Shown here in pieces: positions 9,753 to 18,685 of a stretch of 64,000 bases of DNA. The position numbers were made by a program, and so were the translations under genes. The notes under the pieces are model-generated. The model saw only the letters and a list, made by a program, of their open reading frames with translations. It made no database searches and was not told the DNA's origin. Positions within the stretch are counted from its first letter, which is position 1, and every line of letters starts with the position of its first letter. The DNA is from CAVSDF01 sp963726715 (GTDB lineage: Bacteria; Bacteroidota; Rhodothermia; Rhodothermales; BA12), in assembly GCA_963726715.1 (NCBI GenBank), contig CAVSDF010000015.1, forward strand, positions 124,001 to 188,000. The letters are read 5' to 3'.

Positions 9753-10986
9753 ATGCCTGCTGCCGTTCCCGACGACCGACACGCGCCCGAGTGGGCCGAC
9801 TGGCGCTGGCAGATGCGCAGCCGCATCCACGACGAGGCCGCCCTGGAGCGCTGGATCACGCCGACCGACGACGAGCGCGCCGCCATCGAGGCCACGCGCG
9901 GCATCTTCCGCTGGACGATCACGCCGCACTACGCGAGCCTCATCGACCCGCACGACCCCGACTGCCCGATCCGGCGGCAGGTCGTGCCGACGATGCACGA
10001 GCTGCGCCCCGACATCGTCGGCGTCGAGGACCCGTTGGAGGAAGTCGCGCACTCGCCCGTCAAGAACCTCATCCACAACTACCCCGACCGCGTCGCCTTC
10101 TGCGTGACATCGGAGTGTGCGATCTACTGCCGCTACTGCCTGCGCAAGCGAATGGTGGGGGATAGCGAGATGATGATGCGGCGCGACGAGTTGCGCGAGG
10201 CCATCGCCTACATCGCCGCCACGCCCGCCATCCGCGACGTGCTGCTGACCGGCGGCGATCCGCTCTCGTTCTCCGACCGGCAACTTGGGTGGCTGCTCGG
10301 CGAGCTTCGGGCGATTCCGCACGTCGAGGTCGTGCGCATCGGCAGCCGGATGCCGGTGAAGCTGCCGCAGCGCATCACGCCCGAACTGTGCGCGGTGCTC
10401 GACGCGAACGGTCCGGTGTGGCTGAACACGCACTTCAACCACCCGCGCGAACTGTCGCCGGAGAGCGGCGCCGCCATCGACCGGCTGCTCCGGGCGGGTG
10501 TGCCGGTCGGCAACCAGACCGTCCTGCTGCGCGGCATCAACGACGACGTGGCGACGATGAAGGCGCTCGTCGAGGGCCTCGTGCGGATGCGCGTGCGCCC
10601 GTACTACCTCTATCAAGCACAGCTCATCGGCGGCACGGCGCACCTCAGGACGCCCATCGAGACCGGAATGGCCATCATGGAAGCGCTCCGCGGCACGACG
10701 ACGGGCTTCGCCATTCCGACCTACGTCCTCGACACGCCGTTTGGCAAGGTGCCCCTCAACGGGTCGTACGTGCTCGGGCGCGCGGGCACCCGTGTCGTGA
10801 TGCGCACCCCGCGCGGCGCCGATCTGGGCCGAGCCGAACCCGATCCCGGAAGGCTACGACGTGCCCGTCCGCCTCCCCGAGATCCCGCTCCCCGACGACG
10901 CCCACACCCTCCCCGACGACGCGCCGACGTTCGCTACGCGGTCTCCTTCGGAGGTCGTGCCGCAGGCGATGGTGGTGGCGGTTTGA
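9753..10986 (+). CDS. kamA: KamA-family radical SAM aminomutase, C-terminal frameshift
   Basis: The protein is related to L-lysine 2,3-aminomutase, which moves an amino group using S-adenosylmethionine, a 4Fe-4S cluster and PLP. The cluster motif is Cys122-x3-Cys126-x2-Cys129 (ECAIYCRYC), and the SAM-binding GGDPLSFSD follows. The PLP-lysine region reads DTPFGKVPLN rather than the usual DAPGGGGK: the lysine is kept but the glycine run is lost. The substrate may therefore be lysine, glutamate or another amino acid. The frame changes near 10815-10830. The natural C-terminus appears to be IWAEPNPIPEGYDVP followed by about 35 residues, ending at 10986, which implies one extra base. The start ATG lies after a typical leader. 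The gene stands alone and ends in a strong hairpin. Confidence 0.88.
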
Positions 10987-11042
10987 TCGAACGCCGGTGC
11001 AGATGAGCGCCGGAGTGGCGATCCGACGGACACCGCGCCCGG

Positions 11043-11082
11043 CGCTACCGGATCAGGGACTTGGACCCCTGATCCGGTAGCG
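11043..11082. terminator. Long perfect stem-loop after kamA
   Basis: A perfect 16-bp stem (11043-11058 with 11067-11082; arm begins cgctaccggatc) closes an 8-base loop. It has no T run on either side, so it may stop transcription with Rho, protect the 3' end, or be a separate inverted repeat. Confidence 0.6.
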
Positions 11083-11140
11083 GAGGATCGGCGATGCAGT
11101 GGTCGGGAACGCGGTTCACCCCGTGCAGCGGTGGCTGGAC

Positions 11141-11165
11141 CGGGACGTGCAAGCACGTTCCCTAC
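11141..11165. repeat. Dispersed palindrome, GGGACGTGC type
   Basis: gggacgtgc, two bases, then gcacgttccctac form an imperfect palindrome. The same sequence with small changes occurs at 19224 and 55759, each time outside genes. Confidence 0.6.
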
Positions 11166-11294
11166 AACCCATCCAGATGCGCGATGAAGACCACAATTCC
11201 GTATGCGCCTCTCTGATCGCCCTGTTGGGCGCGGCCCGGCCCGGCTCGATCTCCAGAAAACGCGCCGTCACAAAACGCCCTGTCACAACACGAC

Positions 11295-11330
11295 TGCGGC
11301 GGCGCGGGCTGTAACGCCTGCGCCGCCGCA
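11295..11330 (-). terminator. Terminator of the rseP-ompH operon
   Basis: A perfect 11-bp stem (tgcggcggcgc at 11295-11305 with 11320-11330) lies 24 bases beyond the ompH stop. On the minus strand it is followed by T-rich stretches (gttttg, gttttc). Confidence 0.65.
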
Positions 11331-11353
11331 GCGGACGTGTACGACGCTGCGCG

Positions 11354-11911
11354 TCAGTTGCCGACTGCTGCCTGATCGGTGACGTTCAGGCCGAGCCGCC
11401 GCGCCACTTCGCGCGTGATGTCGACGACGCGCTCGCGGTTGACGTAGAGGATCACGGGCTGGCCGCCGACCTGCGTCGGGAGGACGAGGTCGAGGTTCTT
11501 GGCGACGGCTTCGGCGTCGATGGCCTCCTGGAGGCTCTCGTAGATCGGGCGCATCAGCTCGGCGCGGCGGACGGTCAGGCGCTGCTGGGCGGCCTGCTGT
11601 GCCTGTTCGAGCGACTGCTGAAGCCCGGCGAGTTCCTGCTCGCGCGTGCGGCGGGCATCGGCGGAGAGCAGCTGCTGGCGGCGCTGGTACTCTTCGACCT
11701 TGGCCTGAAACTCCGCCGCCTGCGGCTGAAGCTGCGCCTCGGCGGCCTGCGCCTCGCGCTGGAGGACCGCCTGGACGCTGTCCATCTGCGGCAGGTTGGC
11801 GAGGAGAACCTCGTAATCGGTGTAGCCGATGCGCGCCTGTGCGGCGGCGTCGGGGGCGGTGGCGGCAAGCCCGGCGAGGCCGAGCGTGAGGACCGCGAGG
11901 AGGTGCTTCAT
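11354..11911 (-). CDS. OmpH/Skp-family periplasmic chaperone, second copy
   Basis: The protein has 185 residues: a signal peptide (residues 1-24, ending AAAQ), then the conserved start RIGYTDYEVLLANLP, a long coiled coil rich in Gln, Glu and Arg (about residues 50-125), and the closing beta strands (DLVLPTQVGGQPVILY, VDITREVARRLGL). Skp/OmpH trimers hold unfolded outer-membrane proteins on their way to the BAM complex. It is the last gene of the operon headed by rseP and follows a first ompH copy. Tandem ompH genes after bamA are usual in Bacteroidota. Confidence 0.88.
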   Translation of the reverse strand: MKHLLAVLTLGLAGLAATAPDAAAQARIGYTDYEVLLANLPQMDSVQAVLQREAQAAEAQLQPQAAEFQAKVEEYQRRQQLLSADARRTREQELAGLQQSLEQAQQAAQQRLTVRRAELMRPIYESLQEAIDAEAVAKNLDLVLPTQVGGQPVILYVNRERVVDITREVARRLGLNVTDQAAVGN

Positions 11912-12017
11912 CGAAGAGAGAGAAGGGGAGGAGCGGAAGGGAGAGGCGGCAAACGCCACGAGCGTCGGGATTCGCACCTGCTCGCGCGTCAACGTTGCGC
12001 GGAGATGCGGCGGTGCG

Positions 12018-12605
12018 TCAGTTGCCGCCGGTGGGCGTGCCGGTGGCGCCGCCGGAGCGCGGGGCGGTGGTGTCAGCGTCGCGGATGCCAAGCTCGCGCA
12101 GGACGCGGTCGGTGAGGTCGTGCTGCGGACGGGCGAAGAGGAAGAGGAAGTCGCCGGTGCGGTCGAAGACGTAGTCGTAGTTCTCACGCCCGGAAACGGC
12201 CTCGACGGCGGCGAGGATCTTCTCCTGAAGCGGCTTCATGAGCGCCTGCTGCTGCGTGAACAGCTCGCCCTCGGGACCGAAGTAGCGGCCGCGAAGCTGG
12301 TCGGACTCGCGCTCGGCGCGGGCGATGTCGTCGCGGCGCGTCTGGCGCTCTTCCTGCGTGTAGAGGAGTTCGCGGGCCTGGTAGTCGCGAAACATCCGGT
12401 CGACCTCGTCGCGGCGGCGCTGGATCTCGGCCTGCCACTCGCTCTGCTGGCGCTCCAGCGTCTGCTGGACGCCCGCGTACTCGGGCATCCGCTGGAGGAT
12501 CTTCTCGGCATCGACGTAGCCGATCTTCTGCTGGGCAGAGGCGGTCGGCACGCTGGCCGCGGCGAGGGCGACGAGCGCGAACAGGGCAAGGCGAAAACGG
12601 CGCAT
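12018..12605 (-). CDS. OmpH/Skp-family periplasmic chaperone, first copy
   Basis: The protein has 195 residues: a signal peptide (MRRFRLALFALVALAAA, ending ASAQ), then QKIGYVDAEKILQRMPEY, the family hallmark, a coiled coil at about residues 45-120 and a C-terminal DYVFDRTGDFLFLFA segment. A short Ser/Gly/Thr tail follows. It differs clearly from the second copy, so the two are old duplicates rather than a recent one. It lies 117 bases after bamA and 106 bases before the second ompH, consistent with co-transcription. Its role is as a holdase for outer-membrane proteins. Confidence 0.88.
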   Translation of the reverse strand: MRRFRLALFALVALAAASVPTASAQQKIGYVDAEKILQRMPEYAGVQQTLERQQSEWQAEIQRRRDEVDRMFRDYQARELLYTQEERQTRRDDIARAERESDQLRGRYFGPEGELFTQQQALMKPLQEKILAAVEAVSGRENYDYVFDRTGDFLFLFARPQHDLTDRVLRELGIRDADTTAPRSGGATGTPTGGN

Positions 12606-12687
12606 CGGAAGAAGAGAGATGAGGAGGTGGACGAGGAGCAGGGATGACGTGGAGAGGGTGAGGGCAGGAAGCAACTCTCAATCGAGC

Positions 12688-12722
12688 CCACCCTCACCAT
12701 CTCACACACCCACCAACCCAGC
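12688..12722 (-). repeat. GGTGAG/GGTTGG-rich tail after bamA
   Basis: On the coding strand the bases directly after the bamA stop read ggctgggttggtgggtg, then gatggtgaggg. Similar tails follow at least five other minus-strand genes. Confidence 0.55.
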
Positions 12723-15245
12723 CTACTGGTTGAAGCCCTGCCCGATGGAGAACTGGAAGCGCCACTTGTTGGCGCCGTCGTCGTCGCGCGAGACCGACGG
12801 GAAGCGGTCGAAGCTGTAGCCGTAGGTCAGCTCGATCATGCCGAGGATCGGCAGGAAGAGCCGCGCGCCGACGCCCGCCGAGCGGTAGAGCTGCGCCGGG
12901 TTGAACGACTCGAACCCGTTCCACGTGTTCGCCGCGTCGGCAAACAGGTAGGGCGCGGCCTGCAGCTGCGGCGTGGCGACGGCCTGCCAGCGCAGCTCCG
13001 ACGTGTACTTGTTCAGGATGCGCCCGCCCGCCGAGACACTGCCCGTGCGCGGCCCGATCACGTCGGCCGGGTAGCCGCGGAGGTAGACGATGTCCTTGCC
13101 GAAGGTCGCATTGATGCCCTGGTAGTCGAACGGCGAGCCGCCGACGAGGTAGCGCTGGAACCGAACGTCGCTCTTCGTGAACGAGCCGATGTAGCCGTAC
13201 TGCGTCGTGAAGCCGAACGTGACCTTGGGGCTGATCGGCGTGTTCCAGCCGGTGCGCAGGCCCCACTTGTGGTACTGGATGAAGCCGGGGATCGGCGGCG
13301 CGATGTCGAGCGAGAGGGCGACGGTCGAGCCGGAGCGCGGGAAGATCGGGCTGTCCTGCGAGTTGCGCGTCAGGCCGAGTTCGGCGGTCAGTTCGTGGTT
13401 GATGCCGACGGGGAGGCCGAGGCTCTGCGCGGTCACGTAGTAGTAGCGGTAGCCGAGGCCGGTCGAGGCGTCGAACTTGTCGTCGGGCCAGCGGAGGCGG
13501 CGGTTGAGGAAGCCGCGCAGCGAGCCGACCGAGTAGCCGTTGAAGGCGCGCGAGCTGCTGTCGGCGTCGGTGTTGAAGCGCCCGTAGCGGTCGAGGTCGA
13601 TGCGCGAGAAGCTCGTCGCGAAGCCGATCGGCGTGGGCTTGCCGCGGAACCACGGCTCGGTGAACGAGAGCGAGTAGTTCTGGTAGGCGAGGCCGCTCGT
13701 CTGCACGCCGAGCGAGAGCTGCTGCCCGTCGCCCATCGGAAGCGGGCGGTAGGCCTTGCGGTTGAAGAGGTTCTGCGCGGAGAAGTTGTTGAACGTCACG
13801 CGCAGCTGCAAAATCAGACCGATCTGCCCGTACGTGCCCGAGAGCTCGAGCTGGTCGCCGCCGACTTCCTCGACGGTGTAGCTCAGATCGACGCGCTTCT
13901 CCTCGTCGTTCACTTCCTGCTGGATGCCCTGCGCGAGCGCCTGCTGGTTGAAGTAGTTGAGCTGGCTCAGGCGGCGGATCGACTCGGTGATGGCGTCGCG
14001 CGAGAAGGTCTGGCCGGGGATGCTGTAGAGTTCGCGGCGGATGACGTGCTCCTTCGTCTTGTCGTTGCCCGCGATGGTGATCGATCCGAACGAGTAGACC
14101 TCGCCCTCGAACACGTCGAACGTCAGGTCGACCGAGTCGCCGGGCGCGATCTGCACCTGCGGCTGGATGTTGAAGCGCATGTGGCCGCGGTTGTAGTACA
14201 GGCCCGCGATGTCCGACTGCTGCTTGTTGCCGTAGAGATTCTCTTCGAGGCGCTTCGTGTTGAAGGCATCGCCGCGCGCGAGGCCGAGCGACTGCGTCAG
14301 CTGGGCGTCGGTGAGGACCGTGTTGCCGTCCCACGCGACGTTGCGGACGTGGTACTTCGGCCCTTCCACAACCGCGATCTGGACGACCGCTTCGGGGCGG
14401 CGCCCGGTGCGCGTGAGGACGACCGTGTCGCGCTCGACGCGGGCGTCGTAGAAGCCGCGCTCGTTGTAGAGCGAGACGATGCGCCCGAGGTCGCGCTGCA
14501 CGGCGTCTTCGCGGTACGGCTTCGACCCCCAGAAGCGCCACCACGTGCGCTTCTGCGTGTCCTTCATCGCCTTCTCGATGGTGCGGTCGGAGAGGGCCGT
14601 GTTGCCGGTGATCTCGACGTCGCCGACGCGGACGCGGGCGCCGCGGTCGACCTTGACCTCGATCTTGACGCCGCCGTCGCGGGCGGGCGTCGTCGTCACC
14701 GAGGCGTCGGCGAGGAGGTAACCCTTGCCGCGGAAGTAGTCTTCGACGACGGCTTCGGCGCGCCCGAGGTCGCTCTGCACGAGCCGTGCGCCCTTGACGA
14801 ACGGCAGGCGCGCGCGGACGGCGTCGCGGTCCTTCTTGTCGCCGCCAGCGACGCTGTAATCGGAGATGCGCGGGCTTTCGGCGACCTGGATCGTGAGGAA
14901 GACGCCATCGGCGACGCGGCGGTCCTCGACGACGCGGACGTCGGAGAACTGGCCGAGGCGGTAGACCGAGCGCACGGCGTCGGCGATCTGCGGGTCGCCC
15001 GGCACGATCAGTTCCTGCCCGACGCGCAGCCCGCTCGACGAGGCGACGACGGCGCGCACCGCATCGCTCGACGCGCCTTCGACGGTGACGCCGAGGATGC
15101 GCAGGCGCGGCGGTCCGGCCTGCGCGCCCTGCGGCGGGGCGACGCCGACGGTCGGCTGCGCGAGGGCGGCGGCGGGCACGAGGATCGACGCGGCGAGCGG
15201 GGCGGCGAAGAGCGCGAGGAGCGTAAGGGATCGCGCGAGGCGCAT
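12723..15245 (-). CDS. bamA: BamA outer-membrane protein assembly factor
   Basis: The protein has 840 residues. It is the central subunit of the BAM complex and inserts beta-barrel proteins into the outer membrane. A signal peptide (MRLARSLTLLALFAAPLA, ending AALAQ) is followed by five POTRA repeats at about residues 45-430 (for example VVEGPKYHVRNVAWDGNT) and a 16-strand barrel to the end. Barrel signatures include GQIGLILQLRVTFNNFSAQN, NRRLRWPDDKF and the loop-6-like VIGPRTGSVSAGG. The C-terminus is GQGFNQ, not the aromatic residue usual for outer-membrane proteins. The start is the ATG before the signal peptide; longer upstream reading is possible but lacks signal character. The gene lies between uppS and the ompH pair. 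Confidence 0.93.
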   Translation of the reverse strand: MRLARSLTLLALFAAPLAASILVPAAALAQPTVGVAPPQGAQAGPPRLRILGVTVEGASSDAVRAVVASSSGLRVGQELIVPGDPQIADAVRSVYRLGQFSDVRVVEDRRVADGVFLTIQVAESPRISDYSVAGGDKKDRDAVRARLPFVKGARLVQSDLGRAEAVVEDYFRGKGYLLADASVTTTPARDGGVKIEVKVDRGARVRVGDVEITGNTALSDRTIEKAMKDTQKRTWWRFWGSKPYREDAVQRDLGRIVSLYNERGFYDARVERDTVVLTRTGRRPEAVVQIAVVEGPKYHVRNVAWDGNTVLTDAQLTQSLGLARGDAFNTKRLEENLYGNKQQSDIAGLYYNRGHMRFNIQPQVQIAPGDSVDLTFDVFEGEVYSFGSITIAGNDKTKEHVIRRELYSIPGQTFSRDAITESIRRLSQLNYFNQQALAQGIQQEVNDEEKRVDLSYTVEEVGGDQLELSGTYGQIGLILQLRVTFNNFSAQNLFNRKAYRPLPMGDGQQLSLGVQTSGLAYQNYSLSFTEPWFRGKPTPIGFATSFSRIDLDRYGRFNTDADSSSRAFNGYSVGSLRGFLNRRLRWPDDKFDASTGLGYRYYYVTAQSLGLPVGINHELTAELGLTRNSQDSPIFPRSGSTVALSLDIAPPIPGFIQYHKWGLRTGWNTPISPKVTFGFTTQYGYIGSFTKSDVRFQRYLVGGSPFDYQGINATFGKDIVYLRGYPADVIGPRTGSVSAGGRILNKYTSELRWQAVATPQLQAAPYLFADAANTWNGFESFNPAQLYRSAGVGARLFLPILGMIELTYGYSFDRFPSVSRDDDGANKWRFQFSIGQGFNQ

Positions 15246-15435
15246 TCGGGTCGGGGCGACGGGGCGAGGCTGGCGGTGCACGCGGGAGAACGAAGGCGGC
15301 CCGAACGGGGCCGAAAAGCGGAGGAGCCGGGCGAAACGAGCCGGACGAAGAGGGGGCGGCGAGGCCGAACGAGAGGCCGGACGAAAGCGGCCCAGGCACG
15401 CGGGCACCGGGAGGCAAACGGGGGCGTCCGCGGGG

Positions 15436-16348
15436 CTATTGTGCCGATGCGGCGCCGCCCGGAGCCTTCACGGACGCTGCGGCGGGGGTCGACGCGGATG
15501 TAGAGGCAGGCGCCGGGACGCGCCCGAAGCGGCGCTCGCGGCGCTGGAAGTCGCGGAGGGCGTCGAGGAGTTCGGCGCGTCGGAAGTCGGGCCACAGGCC
15601 CGCCGTCACGTGGATCTCGGTGTAGGCGATGCCCCAGAGCAGGAAGTTGGAGACGCGGAAATCTCCGCCCGTGCGGATGAGCAGGTCCGGGTCCGGCAGC
15701 CCCGCCGACGGCAGGCGCGCGGCGAACGCGGCCTCGTCCACATCGTCCGGCGACAGCCGCCCCTCGGCCACCTCGGTGGCGATCTGGCGGGCGGCGCGGG
15801 CGATCTCCCAGCGTCCGCTGTAGGAGAGGGCGAGGTGGAGCGTCATCCGCTCGAAGTGCGCGGTCTCGTCCATCAGGCGCTGCAAGCGCCTCGCGGCAGT
15901 CGGCGGGCATGGCGTCGAGATCGCCGAGGATGGCGAGGCGCACGTGGTTGCGCAGGAGCGTCTCGCGCTCGCGCTCGACCGTCTGCACGAGCAGCCGCAT
16001 CAGCCCCTCGACCTCCTCGGGCGGGCGCTGCCAGTTCTCGACCGAGAACGTGTAGAGCGTCAGGTGCCGGATGCCCACCTCGACGGCGGCCTCGGTGACG
16101 ATGCGCACGCTGACGACGCCCTCGTGGTGGCCGAAGACGCGGTGCTGCCCGCGCTCCTGCGCCCACCGCCCGTTGCCGTCCATGATGATGGCGACGTGGC
16201 CGGGGATCGTCCCGGCGGCGCGCAGTTCGGCGATGTCGGGCGCGATGTCATCGGGCGCCACAGCCTCGGCAGCGGACGCGCGGACGGAGGCGGAATCGGG
16301 CGGCGGCGAAGCGGGCAACGGCGGGGCGGTGGAGGCGGGCGCGTCCAT
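15436..16348 (-). CDS. uppS: Undecaprenyl diphosphate synthase (isoprenyl transferase), frameshifted
   Basis: The enzyme adds eight isopentenyl units to farnesyl diphosphate to make the C55 carrier for peptidoglycan. The conserved HVAIIMDGNGRWA carries the catalytic Asp, followed by HHEGVVSVRIVTEAA and YTFSVENWQRP. In the second frame come LSYSGRWEI, DLLIRTGGDFRVSNFLLW and the WPDF motif. The reading frame changes at about 15884-15885, where tgcaagcgcc carries one more A than the expected codon series. Since the enzyme is normally essential, I regard this as an assembly error. An extra N-terminal Ala/Pro-rich stretch of about 45 residues and a similar C-terminal tail surround the core. The gene sits between rseP and bamA. 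Confidence 0.9.
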
Positions 16349-16493
16349 CGGCGGGGGTGAAACGGGGCGGAAAAGGTACCGCCGGGGCCGCTCCGGCAGG
16401 CTGAATTGTTCGTGAGCGATGGATGAGGCGAGGCACGGGCGCGGGCCACACGGATGTGGCGGATGCAAAACAGCGCACGGACGCAGGCCACAC

Positions 16494-16521
16494 GTAGGGA
16501 CACGATCTATCGTGCCCCTAC
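16494..16521. repeat. Dispersed palindrome, GTAGGG...CCCCTAC type
   Basis: A 28-base near-palindrome begins gtagggacacgat and ends atcgtgcccctac, with one mismatch. It lies between uppS and rseP and shares its outer bases with elements at 45062, 45983 and 59235. Confidence 0.65.
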
Positions 16522-16555
16522 CGCCACCATCGCCTGGACTGCCTCCATCCCCCGG

Positions 16556-17971
16556 TCACACCAGCGAGAGCGCGTCGTTGACGAAGAGGAAGACCATGAA
16601 GACGAGCAGCACCACCATCCCCACGTTCTGGAGCGCGATGCGCACCTTCAGGCTCGGTTCGCGGCGCGTGACGGCCTCCCAGAGCAGGAAGACGAGGTGG
16701 CCGCCGTCGAGGGCCGGGATGGGGAGGATGTTCATGATGGCGAGCGTGAGCGAGAGCATCGCCACGATGCCCCAGAAGGCGGGCGCGCCGCCGTCGCGGG
16801 CCTCTTCGCGGACGGTCTTGGCGACCTTGATCGGGCCGCCGAGGTTCTCGCGCGCCGCGTCGCGCCCGGTGAAGATGCGCCCGAGGCTCGTGCCGATCGT
16901 CGAGATCGCGCGGCTCGTCTGCGCCACGCCCGCGCCCATCGCCTCGATGGGGCCGAAGCTGCGGCGCTCGACGCCGTAGACGCGCGCCATCTGCGCCACC
17001 GACGGCCCGGCGACGCCGATGCGCAGGAGCGAGTCTCCGCTGGCACGGCGCGGCGCGAGCGTCGCCTCGTAGAGCGTCGCACCCGAAGCGGCGCCGACGC
17101 GCGTCAGGGCGGTGTCGGACGGCGTGGCGAGCGAATCCGGACGGGCGAAGCGCACCGCGACGGCGCGGCCGTTCGTCGCCTGCACGGCGGCGAGCAGGTC
17201 GCTCCAGAAGGCGATGGGCGCGCCGTCGACGGCCTCGATGCGGTCGCCGGTTTGCAGGCCCGCCGCCTCGGCGGGCGAGCCGGGCGCCGTGTCGCCGACG
17301 AGCGGCGGGTCGGCGCTGACGCCGAAGGCGCCCTGCGTGCGGTTGAGCTGCGTGATGATGTCGCGCGGGCCGCTGAGCACGGTGTCGCGCCCGCCGCGGG
17401 CGACGGTGACGGTGAGCGGGTCGGCGTTGAGCAGGCGCGGGAGGATGTCGTCGAAGCGGTCGAGCGGTTTGCCGCCGATGGCGACGAGCCGGTCGCCGCT
17501 CTCGATCCCCATCCGCGCCGCGACCGAGCCGGGCTCGACGTAGACGCTGCGGATGTTCGCCGCCGGGATGTAGGCCTCGCCATAGGCCATCTTGAGGCCC
17601 GTGAAGATGATCCACGCGAAGATGACGTTGAAGATCACGCCCGCCGTGATGACGACGATGCGCTGCCAGACCGGCTTGGAGCGGAACTCCCACGGCTGCG
17701 GGTCCGACGCGAGACCGTCGGTGTCGAGGCTCTCGTCGACCATGCCGGAGATCTTGACGTAGCCGCCGAGTGGAAGGGCGGCGATGACGTACTCGGTCTC
17801 GCCGATGGTCTTGCTGAGGACCTTGGGCGGAAACCCGACGGAGAACTTCTCGACGCGCATCCCGAAGGCCTTGGCGGCGAGGAAGTGCCCCAGCTCGTGG
17901 ATCGTCACGAGCAGCATGATGGCGGCCAGGATGTAGCCGACGTAGGGCAGGAAGTTGAGAACGGCGTCCAT
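16556..17971 (-). CDS. rseP: RseP-type site-2 zinc protease
   Basis: This 471-residue integral membrane protease cuts anti-sigma factors or remnant signal peptides within the membrane. The first membrane segment holds HELGH at residues 25-29, the zinc site. GYVKISGM follows, then two PDZ domains (about 120-190 and 195-290; GMESGDRLVAIGGKPL and AAGLQTGDRIEAVDGAP by alignment). The last membrane helices hold the second zinc motif, NILPIPALDGGHL. The length and order match RseP/YaeL. It is the probable first gene of the rseP-uppS-bamA-ompH-ompH operon; the next gene starts about 200 bases later across a palindrome, so an internal promoter is possible. Confidence 0.92.
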   Translation of the reverse strand: MDAVLNFLPYVGYILAAIMLLVTIHELGHFLAAKAFGMRVEKFSVGFPPKVLSKTIGETEYVIAALPLGGYVKISGMVDESLDTDGLASDPQPWEFRSKPVWQRIVVITAGVIFNVIFAWIIFTGLKMAYGEAYIPAANIRSVYVEPGSVAARMGIESGDRLVAIGGKPLDRFDDILPRLLNADPLTVTVARGGRDTVLSGPRDIITQLNRTQGAFGVSADPPLVGDTAPGSPAEAAGLQTGDRIEAVDGAPIAFWSDLLAAVQATNGRAVAVRFARPDSLATPSDTALTRVGAASGATLYEATLAPRRASGDSLLRIGVAGPSVAQMARVYGVERRSFGPIEAMGAGVAQTSRAISTIGTSLGRIFTGRDAARENLGGPIKVAKTVREEARDGGAPAFWGIVAMLSLTLAIMNILPIPALDGGHLVFLLWEAVTRREPSLKVRIALQNVGMVVLLVFMVFLFVNDALSLV

Positions 17972-18126
17972 TCGAGGGCGGAAGGCGGGGAAAAACACGG
18001 CGTTGCGGCCGTCCGGCGACGCACTCGGCGCGGCAGGCCGGAGCACACGGCTCCGCCCTACGCCCGAACGGGAGGCGGCGTTGCATTCGCGTCACGTCCA
18101 CACGTCCTCCACGCGGCAGGTGCACG

Positions 18127-18561
18127 TCAGAACATCCGTTCCATCGCGGCGCGCGGGTCATCGGGAGGCGTGTGCGGGCGCCAGAGAGTGCCCGGCGGCG
18201 CGGGCCATCGGCGCTGCATCGGGTCGTGGCCGAGCGCGCGGCGGACGAGGCCGATCGGGGTGACGAGCAGGAAGAAGACGGCGGTGAGCAGTACGCGCGT
18301 CATCACGAAGCCCATCACGACGGCGAGCAGCATCCACACGCGGTACAGCGGCGCGAGCACGCGCGGCGCGGCGAGGCCGAGCACGACGAGCGCAAGTCCG
18401 ACGGCTCCGAGCACGGTCGGCAGTCCGCGCACGTCCCACCCGCGCTTCCACGCCGCGACGACGGCCGCGAGCACGAGCACCGCGCCGACGGTACGTCCGA
18501 AGCTGCGGAGCGCCGGGCGCGTGGCGGACAGGGCGCGCCATTCGGTCAGGATTTCGCGCAT
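18127..18561 (-). CDS. SxtJ-like small membrane protein
   Basis: The 144-residue protein has three or so hydrophobic helices at about residues 20-36, 43-60 and 66-100, ending in a polar tail. The segment APLYRVWMLLAVVMGFVMTR followed by TPIGLVRRALGHDP resembles the SxtJ family, membrane proteins named after a saxitoxin cluster but widespread and of unknown role. The gene lies 155 bases upstream of rseP on the same strand and has its own promoter-like TATCTTGG 33 bases before the ATG. Confidence 0.7.
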   Translation of the reverse strand: MREILTEWRALSATRPALRSFGRTVGAVLVLAAVVAAWKRGWDVRGLPTVLGAVGLALVVLGLAAPRVLAPLYRVWMLLAVVMGFVMTRVLLTAVFFLLVTPIGLVRRALGHDPMQRRWPAPPGTLWRPHTPPDDPRAAMERMF

Positions 18562-18593
18562 TGCGGAGCGGGGAGGAACGGAGGCCGACCCTG

Positions 18594-18601
18594 CCAAGAT
18601 A
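18594..18601 (-). promoter_or_regulatory. TATCTTGG promoter-like element
   Basis: On the minus strand TATCTTGG lies 32 bases before the SxtJ-like start. The identical octamer precedes the genes starting at 38718 and 61469. Confidence 0.5.
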
Positions 18602-18685
18602 GCCGCGCTACCGGGCGCCCCTTTACGTCGTCGGTGGTCCGTCGTTTGTCGTCGGTCGTTCGTTGTCCATCAAGCCTGCCCCCTG

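Larger units (their letters stand above)
10987..11353. other. Convergent intergenic region rich in hairpins
   Basis: Between kamA and the ompH genes lie a 16-bp stem-loop, a dispersed palindrome, a 15-base unit repeated twice (11257-11271 and 11272-11286, two mismatches; core aaaacgc-gtcac) and a terminator. I see no gene. Confidence 0.6.

Noticed and set aside
13269..15503. Long plus-strand open frame across bamA
   Set aside because: Same reason: it is the mirror of a well-supported gene and has no recognisable protein features.
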